Made by a program: the position numbers and the translations under genes. From Vitellaria paradoxa (Eukaryota > Streptophyta > Magnoliopsida > Ericales > Sapotaceae), in contig CM034241.1 in NCBI GenBank assembly GCA_019916065.1, positions 682,001-746,000 of the forward strand: 64,000 nucleotides of DNA. Direction: 5' to 3'. Under the pieces are notes generated by a model. It saw only the letters and a program-made list of their open reading frames with translations, was not told the DNA's origin and made no database searches. Each line of letters begins with the position of its first letter. Position 1 is the stretch's first letter. Of the stretch, positions 10,151 through 21,103 are shown piece after piece.

Positions 10151-11033
10151 GCCAAAATTGGATTTTTTTTGGGTTTTACCGCCATTTAATAAAATTATAT
10201 GATATTTATTTTCTAGTTAAAAATAATTGTAAAAATACCGTTAATAAAAACGCTGTTTAAAATTGAATTTTTAAAAGATGAAAAATGCTGTTTGAAACAG
10301 TGTTTTGTTTGCTATAAAAATTAAAAACTCTGTTTCATATAAAGTTTTCATATAGAGTTTTGGCGTTATTGGACTGAAAACTCTGTTTTATATAGAGTTC
10401 TCTTTTCTACACTTGTTCCTTCCCTATACTCATTAACCTGCGAAAGTTGCTCAAAATACTAACATTTCACTGAATAACATATTTTACTGAATAAACATAT
10501 AGACAAATTAAAATAATAACAACTTTTAAATAATATCGCAAACATGAAATAATATCACAATTTTTAACTAATATCACATATTTGTGACATTAATTAAAAT
10601 TTATTATTATTTTAATTTATTTACGTGTTTATTTAATGAAATGTGTTATTCAATGAAATGTTAGTGTTTTGAGCAACTTTTGCAAGTTAATTGGTATAGA
10701 AGATGAACAAGTAGTGCAGGTGAGGTTATAGAAAAGAAAACTCTATATGAAATAGAGTTTTCAGTAGAAATCACATTTTCAAGTAAAAAACTCTATATGA
10801 AATAGAGTTTTCAGTCCAAAATTAATTTTAAGGAAAACGCCAAATCAAATGGCGTTTTCAGTTTTCTAGCAAACAAAACGCTGTTTCAAACAGCGTTTTT
10901 CATATTTTAAAAACTCAATTTCAAACAGCGTTTTCATTAACAGTATTTCAACAATTATTTTTAACCATACAACAAATGCCATATAATTTTATCAAATGGC
11001 GGTAAAACAGAAAAAAATCCGCCAACATTTGGC
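10151..11033. mobile_element. Foldback element with nested hairpins
   Basis: The ends are inverted. GCCAAAATTGG leads to TTTTACCGCCATTT on the left; CAAATGGCGGTAAAAC leads to TTTGGC on the right. The arms match over roughly 300 bp, including AAAACGCTGTTT, AAAACTCT-TATA-GAGTTTT and the TTGCTCAAAATACTAACATTTCA stretch described in pieces. Each arm carries its own smaller near-palindromes (AAACTCTATATGAAATAGAG, AAACGCTGTTTCAAACAGCG). The loop lies near 10590. No clear target duplication and no coding sequence were found. Confidence 0.75.
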
Positions 11034-11042
11034 TTAGAAAAT

Positions 11043-11195
11043 ATTTTGGGCGTTGTTGAAATTGTATAAAATTATAAAAATTAATATTTTATATTTTTGT
11101 TTAGTTAATAAAAAATTTAAATTTTATTGTTTTATAATTTATGTTTATAGAGATTTATAAAATTTTGTATTATTTTATTTAACTCCAAATACACC
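11043..11195. repeat. MITE-like AT-rich repeat (family B)
   Basis: This stretch shares TTGTATAAAATTATA, a central TAATTTATGTTTATAGA and the following AAATT-rich end with an insertion at about 53652-53823 inside the right duplicate block. Boundaries are approximate. Confidence 0.45.
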
Positions 11196-11236
11196 TAATT
11201 AATGCACAAGTGAGATTTCATATATATATATATAAA

Positions 11237-11383
11237 GGTTTGTTTAGAGTGATGAAAAGTGAAATAAAATAAAATAAAGTGAAATAAGTTATAACTTTGT
11301 AATTCGTGCAGTAAGATAAAAAATAAATAATTTTTAAAAGTTTTTAGAGATTTTTAGACTATTTTAACAAATCAAACGCAGCC
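11237..11383. repeat. MITE-like repeat (family A), copy 1
   Basis: The left end is GGTTTGTTTAGAGTGATG and the right end AATCAAACGCAGCC, an imperfect inverted terminal repeat. The interior holds AACTTTGTAATTCGTGCAG and TTTTTAGAGATTTTTAG. Similar sequence recurs at 40159-40312 and 52917-53070. No coding sequence is present. Confidence 0.6.
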
Positions 11384-11420
11384 ATAATATAAATTCACCA
11401 TGCATGTTGATTAAGAATTT

Positions 11421-11566
11421 GGCTCTGTTTGGTATCACCAAAACTCATTAACTTTAACTACCTTTTATACTTTCCTCCAATCAAAATTTTTTATTTTTCA
11501 CCTTTAGGTCACATTTTTTTACTTTTATTGTAATTTTTATTTTATTTTTTGTCAACCAAACACCCT
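11421..11566. repeat. MITE-like repeat with GGCTCTGTTTGG-type end
   Basis: It begins GGCTCTGTTTGGTATCACC and ends in TTTTGTCAACCAAACACCC, giving inverted terminal GTTTGG/CCAAAC signals. It is about 146 bp and non-coding. The family is not identified. Confidence 0.45.
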
Positions 11567-14084
11567 TTATATAACTATATATAAATTTTGAGAGATTTTT
11601 CGTGTTTGGCCCCTTTTTTTTTTTTTTTAAAGAGAATCGAAATGTGTGGCATTTTTTTGATAAAACAATACTAAATAAGTAATTGAAAATTTGTTTTTCA
11701 ATGTTTATGCATTAAATATTATTTTTATATCAAAAATATAGAAAAATATCAGCGATTCAATATGTGTCCCCCTTTTTTTTTTTTTGTGTGTGTTTCTTGT
11801 ATTTTTATTTATACTTTTTATTTAAATGATCGACATGTGCAAGAGAGGAACCGTACCCAATTGAGAGTAGACAATTGCCATATCTGAAATTTAAAAAAAA
11901 AAATTATTTTACCTATATACATACACCTAAAAAAAATTTCACACTTAAAAAAATTAATAACAAGCAAGCTGGGTTTAAACTACATTGATATCAAGCCTAA
12001 TATTTTAATTCCAAACAGAGTCTACGTTCATTCTTAACTTTGTCAAGTCAATCTAGTTAAAAATTCATTTAATTTATAACTTTTTACTATTTATTAGATA
12101 ACTATTTTCTAGCAGTTTTCACATATAAAGTAATTTAAATAAAATTAAAATATCCAGCCAATAATCTAATTTATTATTTGACGTTTGTGTGATGTATATA
12201 TAACTAATTTTAGTTGTACATATATATATATATACATATTTAATTTTTACGATATACAAAAAACATTTGTAAGTAATAAAATTATATTTTCATGTTAATA
12301 TGCAAAACAACAAATAGGAACCCAACAGACTTCTTTTTTTTTTTTTTTTTCTGTTTGAGTAATCAATAAAAAGAATCCAACAGACTCGAGAATACGGGCA
12401 TACACGATTCGTCAAAATTTGATTTTCGACCCATATTGATTAAATTTAAAAAGTTTAATTTGATTTTTTATCTAATAACGATCGATTCGATTATTTTTGT
12501 AAAAATATCGGTTTAATCAAATAAATTAAAATAATTGAATTAAATTTACCTAATATTTAATATATATAATTAACTTAAATATCCACCCCTATCAAGAGTT
12601 TTACTTTTTGAAATTTCAAAGATTGTAAGAAATATTCAACAAATCATTATAATATTAAATACACATTTCAAGTTTCAAGTAACACATATATAAAAATTAT
12701 TATTTTATTTCTTTAATTAAATTATAAAAAATATATTTAAATTTATAAGCACTTATAATTAAATCAATCGTAACCAAACCGACATAAATCGATTCGACTA
12801 ATATTCAGGTAATGCATATTTTTTTTTATCAACTTAATTATCACTTATAATTTTCAAAAATAATTACTTCGTTTATAAAAATTTTAATTTTTTTTTTCAA
12901 ATTATACCGACAGACACCCGCGGTTACTTGAGGGCTCGGGTCCACCCTCAATTCTAACAGGACGTACGTAATACCTAATTGTTTAAGTTTCCGGATTTTG
13001 GCGACCAATTGGTGGTCTATGCCCAATCCATCTAGCTTGCTTCTGAATGTTTACCAAAGATTTATATATATAAGATGACCCCGAAGTTGGGGCAAAGTTG
13101 ACTATTAAATCCATCTATGAGTTAGTTGAATCTCCAATGCAGATTGAATACAATAATGGCATCAAATTTGACTTTCTTTTCTTAATTTACAACTCCTTGT
13201 GTACGTCTATATTTATAATATAAAATACATCTTTTGACGTAATATTTGTCTTACATGACATGAAAGAGAGAAATTTAGGAATGAGATTGGTTGGGTTGTA
13301 TTATTAAGTCGGTCGGGTTAAATTATTGTTCTGCGTGGTTGGCCCGCAGAGGTGTGATTGTGCGTTCTGACTAACTTCAAGACTTGGTACGTAGCCTGTT
13401 TGTACAACCTTTTAGGAGAAGTCAAAGAATACATACAAATTTTGAAATTTGAAATTCAAATATATATATATATATATACTTATATTATATTTTGTAAAAT
13501 TATATAAAATATATTCTACTTATATTATCTACAAATGTCACGAGGAGTTATACAATAACAATAATAAAATTGTACATATTTATTAAATAATATATAGATA
13601 CTTATTAAATAAAGTCAGTTAAATTTTTTATTTAAAAAATATATTTAAACCTTAATTTTTTAAAATTTTATTAAAATAAACATTAAAATTAAAATTTCAA
13701 TTCTAAGATACCTAAAACTTAAATTTTAAATTCATACACTTTTATATTACGTATTATATAAATAATAAGGAAGCTTAAAATTTTAAATCAGATGTATTTT
13801 TAACTATTGAATTCGTTAAATGACCAAGATTATTTTTCTATTTCTCTGACTCTTCTCATGTTTTTTTTTTTGAATATTTTTTATGCAAAAGATTTTAGAT
13901 TAATATTTTAAAAATGTGATAATATTTGTAATAAATAATAAAAATCCATACCTTAATTTCTTTTTTATTTTTATAAGTTATTTTTACACTTTTTTATGTA
14001 AGTTTGTTTTAAAAATTTAAACTTAAACTATTAACATGTCAAATTATATTTCTGTGTGCGTTGGAGCACAAACAATTGCTAGTG

Positions 14085-14115
<31 letters not shown>

Positions 14116-15645
14116 AACAAGGGCGTTGAGTGGGCAGGCCATCCGAAAAACCACCACATTAATTTCCCAACCCTTGAATTAATTAAATCGACATGTTTTT
14201 CTGTTGAAGCAAGAAAAGAATATACATGGGTGGGATGAGATGAGATGGCGGATCCATGCAGTGAGCATTGGACAATCGACCGTGCTTTTTAAATTTCAAA
14301 CAATTGGATGAACCTCTTATATCTACTTTAAAACACTAGGGTTTGTTAAACACTAGCCCCGGAGCTGCGTGCAGTCTCACCTAACCAACTGCTAGCTAGT
14401 ATTTTTCTTGACTTAAATTGCCAGCAGATCATTCGATCATGTATGCAGTTCATTTTCACCTTAATCTCAACCCACACACACATATATATTAATATATATG
14501 TACTTTCATGCATTGTTGCAATACTTATAAAATTGCGGACTTAAATCAAGCATGAACTTCCAAATAAATATTAAATGTATGCATTTGTGCATGCTTCCGT
14601 GTACGTCTTGTTAAGAATGCCCACTCACGCGAGGGAAAAAAACAAAGCTTGAGAGGGCTGGGGTGGGGTTCAATTCCCACAATTGGCATTTGCTTGTTTT
14701 CTTCTTTTTTTTTTTCTCTCTCTTTTTTTTTTTTAAATAAAAACAATTTACAAGTGAGTCTAGTTAGCAGCCACGTCATCCGATCAACAAACCACCTCAT
14801 CGGTCAATGCCATCTCATCATTTTACATGGCAAAAGCCGGCGAGCAAATCCACCCCTGAGCCGAGTGCCACATCAGTGGTCCACGATATTTTGTCAGCTT
14901 GGAGCTTGTTAGACACTTGGCTCAGTTATCATTTGGCACGTGGCAGAAAAGTGTGCACGTTGGCAGCTCAAAATTTTTTTTGAATATTATGAAAATAGTA
15001 GGTGTGTTTAGAGTTATATAAATTTATTGAAGTTAATGTCTCTTATTTTGAACAGTGAGAGAAAATTTTGAATTTTATAGTCTTGTAAGAGCAAGTGCAC
15101 CAATGACTAGTTATATTATCTAGTAAACAGTATACATTTGGGGTTTAGCTAGTAGTTTTTCTTAGCCAAGCCACACCAACGCTAGGCATTTTACCAATTG
15201 TCTATTAAAAAATTAGTTTCTTAAAATTAGAGGCCTGTATAAGGGAAAGAAGTGCAGGAGAAGGAGAAGAGAAGTGCGGGAGAAAAATAATAAATAATTG
15301 GATTGCTTGTAAATAGTTTCTCGGTAGAAGAAGTGAGGTATTGTAGTCAGAGAAAAAATACCTCCAAATTTAAAGAAACTGGTGCAGGAGAGTTCTCTTG
15401 TATTGGTTAACAAAAATACCTAAAATGCTTCTTTAACTCTTCTGCTGCACTTGCTCTAATTCGTGTTTGTAGATATTCATAGGATTATATATATATATAT
15501 ATATATATATTGTTAACAACAAATAGTGCCATTATCTCATAAGTTTAATAAAATTATAATTTGGCCCCAAATTTTTTAAAATTTTACAATTAAGCCTCTC
15601 CTTTTTTTTTTTGACATTTCAGACCTAGTCATGAGTTCAAAATTA
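11567..15645. other. Long AT-rich intergenic spacer
   Basis: About 4 kb without a recognisable gene. TA microsatellites lie near 12218-12235, 13459-13479, 14086-14111 and 15488-15511, and homopolymer T runs are frequent. Short open frames here (for example 12841-13026, 14546-14912) lack homology I can recognise and look random. GAAAT at 15646-15650 is the left target duplication of the retrotransposon. Confidence 0.5.
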
Positions 15646-15650
15646 GAAAT

Positions 15651-16555
15651 TGTTCGGCAGCAGAAATTATCGCCGGAACTGCTGACCACGCCAACCGGAA
15701 ATGCAATCGCCGACCTGCCGAACAAAGACAGAAAGAAAGGTGACGGCCGGAGAGGAGGTCTCAGGCCGGAAAACCCTCCGATGATTAAGTCAGCAAGTCG
15801 CTTAAGAAAGGAAGCTTTATGGAAGTAAGGGAGTCAAAGCTTAAGTTGGCAATAGTCCGCTTACCTTTGTGGTTCAGTAGAATATCCTATATATAGTGGT
15901 CTGAGTGATGATTAAAGTATACCTACGACTTGACGTTACGCACACTGCCGTGTCCCTCTTTTCTATCCTTGCTTTAAATACTCTTCCCCTTCATTTAATG
16001 CCTCAGACCCCTCATTAATACACCATGCCTTTCATTTAATGCTTCTGGCGGCTTAACACGGCATTACAACCGAAATTTCAGGGTCAGACTGTCTTCCTGT
16101 CACATCAGCCACCAAATCGTGACGAGATAGACCGATTTAGTTACATCCCCAGAGACAAGTACCCAGTTCAATCTTAACTAAGGTGCATTTATGGTCACGA
16201 GCCCTCTTTAAAGGCCGTGGGTCCCAGGTTCGACATTTACTAGCCGCCAACAGATAGGCCGAGCAAACTAGCTTCCAAGAACCTCGGCTATAGCCACGTG
16301 GTAATACACTGTTTATTGATGTCGAGGTTCAGGGTACTCTTTGGAACACTAACTCTGAATCGTGTGTTCACGTATAACACTCACGTGGAACTCTCGTGCC
16401 AATAATCAGTTGTTCGACGGGACGCCACGTGTCCCGACGGAACGTGCTCGGCAAATGATTACGTGGCTTATGTGAGTATGCTCGGCACTGTGCCACGTGG
16501 CACCAGACTAAACCTGTTCGGCACAAGTACAGCTTTAGTATTATTTCGCCCAACA
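15651..16555 (-). repeat. 3' LTR of the Tat element
   Basis: The 905-bp LTR is bounded by TGTT...AACA. On the element's strand a TATA-like CTATATATAG lies at about 15888-15897, leaving a long U3 of about 650 bp towards 16555. The copy at 26824-27728 is identical except for 7 substitutions. Confidence 0.95.
16295..16499 (-). promoter_or_regulatory. Cluster of G-box (CACGTG) motifs in LTR U3
   Basis: CACGTG occurs at 16295-16300, 16382-16387, 16426-16431 and 16494-16499, with more ACGTG cores at about 16442 and 16461. The same motifs are in the other LTR. G-box/ABRE cores bind bZIP and bHLH factors (ABA, light and stress responses). That they drive this element is inferred. Confidence 0.6.
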
Positions 16556-16573
16556 TTTTGCCCCCACTCTGGT
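16556..16573 (-). other. Polypurine tract next to the 3' LTR
   Basis: Read on the element's strand, AGAGTGGGGGCAAAAT directly precedes the LTR start TGTTGGGCG. This is the expected place and composition for the plus-strand primer. Confidence 0.7.
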
Positions 16574-17062
16574 TGGAAAAAGATATTTTCCGAGCAGAGT
16601 AGCAGAGCAGAATAGCCTTACCTTACTGATCCTTCAATCTTCCTACACAGTTTTTCGTTTAGTATCTCCCTGACGCGCATCAAATCTGATTGGACTTTTC
16701 TCTCTCCTCGTGACGACACGCGTAGTGCCCTTTCAGCTTTTCATCTGCCGCGCCGCTTACGCGGATTCCCAGATACGAGGTGTTAAAACGTGAATGGTCA
16801 GAAATTTGAAAATTGGGGCGGTAATAAATGCCATTTTTACCGCCCGTTGCCCTTTCATTGGAAACGTTTCGGTTACCCTCACAGATACATACACATATAC
16901 ATATATACCTGGTTCATCTTCTCTTACTTCCTTTCCGCGATTCGAGCCATCAGATTTCCCTTGCTTCTTTCCCTCTGAGTTTTCGTCTTCGCGAGCCTTC
17001 ACCCTTCCCGTCGTTCTTCGTTCCCGGTGAGTTAATCCCCTCTTTACTTCAAATCTTCCGTT
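16574..17062 (+). promoter_or_regulatory. Putative promoter/leader of the antisense retrotransposon gene
   Basis: This 490-bp stretch lies between the LTR and the ATG of the antisense gene. A TATA-like TATATAC is at about 16902-16908, some 155 bp upstream of the ATG, followed by a pyrimidine-rich leader (TTCTCTTACTTCC). Promoter activity is inferred from position only. Confidence 0.4.
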
Positions 17063-19923
17063 ATGGGTAGACTCGCGAACGAGCTAAGTTCTGAGGAGAA
17101 AGTTAGGATTTTCAAGGAGAAATACCAGATTCCTCAGAACGTAGGTATTAGGCTCGCCGAACAAGGCGAGCGCGAAACAGGGGAATTCCCCATAGTGGCA
17201 ATCACCGAAGGTGGCCTTAGGTTCCCCCTGCACCCCTTTCTTCGCTCTATGATGAGCATTCTGGACCTTGGCCCTAGGAACCTCACCCACAACTTTTATA
17301 GAATTGTTAATGGGGTAATAGAAATAAACAGGCGATACGGATTCCACATATCCGAGTGGGATCTTCTTTACTGTTACTCAATCCAGAAAGTGAGGAAGGA
17401 TGAGAACAGGTGGTACCTGAAATCCCGACCAGAAAAGGCCTTGGTCCACATGCTGCCTGATACGATTAAGTCGGAAAGTGACCTGTGCGTCGTCACAGGT
17501 CACTGGACACACGATCCAGACGAAGATCGTTTTCCAATCGTCCCTCGGGTTTCTTTGGGCCCAGGTTGGTTGATTTCAAATGCTACCAGTTCTTATTCTT
17601 CTTCGGCATTTTACCCTCACTTCTAAGCATGCTAACTGTTTGCTTTAATATCTGTGCAGCTGTCCAGTCAAAGAAGTTCTGGGCTACTGGCGTTCGTGCT
17701 GACAAGGATCATCTGAAGGAGGTGTTCAAATTCCTCGGAGGTCCAGATCTCTATCCCTTCGCCAGAGCGGTTCCAATTCTGTTCAACTTCATCCCCTCTC
17801 ATCAGACGTTTATCGCCCCCCCTCAAGGTTTCGCAACCTCGGAGGCTATCAGGCGTCTTCAGTGGTGGTTCCGGGCTTCTGCTGAAGAGAAAGAGAATTA
17901 CTACGCCTTAAGGCATCTAGGGTGGACTCGCCCCCCTCCATTCGCTATTCCATTGGTTGCCGAGCAAGTTCAAGCCCCTCAAGTAGCAGTTCCTGAGCCT
18001 TCCGAACAGCCGAGGAAGCGAGGATTTGTTCTTTTGGACGAGGAAGAGGAAGAAGAAGAAGAAGTTGAGATACCCCCTGCCTTTGACTACTTCTCAGATT
18101 TAGAAGGGGAAGAAGAAGAAGTCATGGCCCCGAAGATTGACTACAAGAAGCTCGCCATGGCAAAGGCAAAAGGACAAAGGGCCGGAGAGGCCCAGAAGAA
18201 GAAGGCCGACGAGCAAAAGGCTGGTGGGAAGAGAAAGATTGATGAGGGGAGAGCCCCTGCTCCTTCAACTGCCGAGCAGATAATGAAAGTTAAAATGGAG
18301 AAGGGGAAGGAGCAGGAGGCAGCTCAAAAGGAACCATCTGGTCCTCCTGAGCAGAAGAGGGCCAAGACACAATTGGCGGACACGGCTCCAACGGCCGAGC
18401 AGTCGAAACTGCCGAAGGAGGACGCTGCGAGGGGGCCAGCACCTTCCAAGGTCGTGCCACCCACCAAAGACGCACCACCAAGAACCTCCGAGCCATTACC
18501 TACTCAACCGATTGGGCCCGTGCCCCTTGCCATCGAGTATCCGGCCAATCCGGTTCGAGACTCCCCTCCATTCATTCCAGAAATCCTTATTCCTAGCCTC
18601 GAGCACCCTCAAGGCCGTCCCTTCACTGTCCAAGATACAGCCTTCAATCACGCCGAGGAGTATCTCAAGGGTATCCTCCCTCCTCGGGATGTTCACAACA
18701 CAATGAAGAATAGGACGGAGGATATCCACAAGACTCTGATGAAGAACATCATCTCTGTAAGTCCTATAATATTCCTTTATGTGCATCATTTCGTTATTAT
18801 AATTTTTTCTAACTCTCTGTTCTTTCTTTAGACTTCTCTCCACACGATGGAGTTAATTGCTCGGAGCCGAGCCTCCGAAGCCAGAGCCGAGCAGGATAAG
18901 ACGGATATAAAGGAGTTGAAAGCGAGTGTGAGGTCCTTGGAGAAGGAGAACAAGAATCTCCAATCCAGCAATGACGCTCTGGCAAAAGAGAGAAGTCAGC
19001 TTCGAGATGAAAATAAGGAGATCGAGCATCAACTTAATACTGCCCTTGGCCAAGTTGCTGGAAGCATAGCTCGTGTGCAATCAATGGATAAAATCCTAAT
19101 TCGTAAAGACGAGGAGCTGTTAGAGGTCAAGGGCAAACTCTCAAGGGCCGAGATTGAATTGTCCTCCACGAAGACTGGACAAGAATTACTCCTGAAGGAG
19201 TTGGAGGCTTCCAGGGCCGAGCAAGAGAAATCGAAGCAAGAGCTTGCCAACCTTCGGGCAGAGCTTGCGCTGAAGGCTCGGGCCCTGGCAGAGAAAGAAG
19301 CTGCTCTCCGAGAAGCCGAGGAGAAGGCCAAAGCTGAAGTGGAAGCCCAGATCAATGACTGCGTGGATCAGATGAGGGATGCTCACAATGACTTCTTTCT
19401 TGAGGGTTGGGAGGCCGCAATGAAGAGGAACAATATAGATCACACCAACCCCATATACAAGGAGGTCCCTTATCCTGATCCAAAGCGCCCAATTCCCCAG
19501 TTCAGCTTTGAGCGTCCACCTCAAACTCCCTCAATTCATACTGCCGAAGAAACAATTGACGAGGGGGAGGTTGAGGTGGATAGTGCCCAGAAGGACACCT
19601 CCCAGACGCTTGAACAGATTGATCTAATAGTGGAGAGTGATCCTACTAAGGGAGGAGAGAAGTGAGCCTTCTTGTACATGTGTATTTTTTTCTTTTATTC
19701 GGATGTAACAATAGAGAACTTTTAACTCTAAGTGAATGAAAGTAATTTGATTTTTCTCTAATCTTGTTTTATTTTTCTCTGTCTTTGTTTCTTTAGAATT
19801 GCCGATGAATTGATTGGGGAATGCCTTAACTGGCTTGCTGATGAAATTATAAGGAGCGCAGCCGAGGAGTACCTTGACGTTTTTTCCTACGAAATAGCTA
19901 CAAACCCTCACAACAAATGTTAA
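17063..19923 (+). CDS. Intron-containing antisense gene of the Tat element (putative gypsy-type transposon protein)
   Basis: Four exons (17063-17564, 17660-18756, 18832-19661, 19797-19923) with GT-AG introns join in frame to 851 codons, opposite in direction to gag-pol. Residues 1-250 form a globular part with a FPLHPF and RRYGF region that resembles the plant 'putative gypsy type transposon' (Transposase_28-like) domain. Next come a run of eight glutamates near 300, Lys/Arg-rich stretches with a likely nuclear signal (GGKRKIDEGR), a Pro-rich linker, and a long coiled coil (about 545-715) ending in a hydrophobic tail in exon 4. The frame is unbroken while gag and pol are damaged. Function is unknown. 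Tat elements such as Grande carry a comparable antisense ORF. The last intron replaces an in-frame stop at 19663-19665; without splicing the protein would be 41 residues shorter. Confidence 0.8.
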
Positions 19924-20439
19924 TGCCCCATCTTAGATTTAGGGTAGCTTCTTCGGTTGATAGTTATGTAAAATGTATTGTAACCGTACTCTGAGGCATG
20001 TAATAAAAGCTTTTGAATTGTCCCCTATTGACAATCTGTCTTTCCGTTTGTATATTTTGTGCTTTATATTGAAGTATGTATGGTGACTGGATTTGTACCA
20101 CTTTGCCGAGCAACCATAACTTCTAACAGAAGTACTTTAAACAGTAAACCTTTCAAAGGTAACAAGCTCATGTAGTAGTTTGCTTTTCATCAAATGACTT
20201 CAAGCTTTTGCTAAAGAGGCATAACTTTAATAAATCTCACATACCTCGATAAGTTCGGCTGTCCTCCTGCTTTCACATAATGACGGAGGTAACTACCTTC
20301 TGACAAATCTTAGCTTTTTTAATCTCATGCCGAGCATCGGAAAGGTGTACCTTTATGGTACGAGGGCTTTTGCACACTAGCGCTGAGCTTTTTAGAACAT
20401 CCTTCCTTTGTACCAACGCTAAGGAAACTGAGCGTGGCT
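19924..20439. other. Non-coding region between the antisense gene and the tandem repeats
   Basis: This is the 3' flank of the antisense gene, with AATAAA-like sequence near 20000, and the 3' flank of pol on the other strand. No further coding sequence was found. Confidence 0.5.
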
Positions 20440-20960
20440 TCTTTTCTTTCCAATTAATAAACCAAGGAATCGAATCTTGATTTAAAAAATCGTATCTGGT
20501 TGATGAATAAATCAGGATTGGGCCACCATCAGAAATGATGTGGGTTCTTTCTGTACCAATGGTCGGCGAACCGAGCATGGATTTCTTTTGATAATTCTTT
20601 TCAGGAGACTGAGGAATTGAATCTCAGTCTAAAGAGCATTTCCTGGTCAGTAAATAAACCAGGAATGTGCCAACGCTGGGCAAGCCGAGCGTGGCTTCTT
20701 TTGATAATTCTTTTCAGAAGACCGAGGAATTGAATCTCAGTCTAAAGAGCATTTCCTGGTCAGTAAATAAACCAGGAATGTACCAACGCTGGGCAAGCCG
20801 AGCGTGGCTTCTTTTGATAATTCTTTTCAGGAGACCGAGGAATTGAATCTCAGTCTAAAGAGCATTTCCTGGTCAGTAAATAAACCAGGATTGTGCCAAC
20901 ATCGACGGAGATGGGGCATTCTTTTCGTACCAATGCTCGGGAAGCCGAGCATGGCTCTTC
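20440..20960. repeat. 113-bp tandem repeats inside the retrotransposon
   Basis: Three near-identical 113-bp units start at 20583, 20696 and 20809, with a diverged unit before them and a partial one after. Each unit carries three inverted repeats: GACTGAG/CTCAGTC, TCCTGGT/ACCAGGA and an ACGCT/AGCGT pair around GGGCAAGCC. Tandem repeats after pol are typical of Tat elements and are known to seed satellite DNA in some plants. Confidence 0.9.
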
Positions 20961-21103
20961 TCCATGCCACCACCCAAAGAGACGTGGCGTCTTTTTGTTA
21001 AGCAAGGAGTGATCTCAAGCTTTTGAAATTGCTTTTGCTTTGTAAAAAGGATTGCTTTTCAATAAACGTACAAAGTCTTTAATCAACAAATGTGAAGAAA
21101 AAA

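Noticed and set aside
17084..19524. Minus-strand frames opposite the antisense retrotransposon gene
   Set aside because: They are shadows of the spliced plus-strand gene and match no retrotransposon domain.
20583..20921. CRISPR-like array
   Set aside because: The 113-bp units are contiguous with no unique spacers and lie in a plant retrotransposon.
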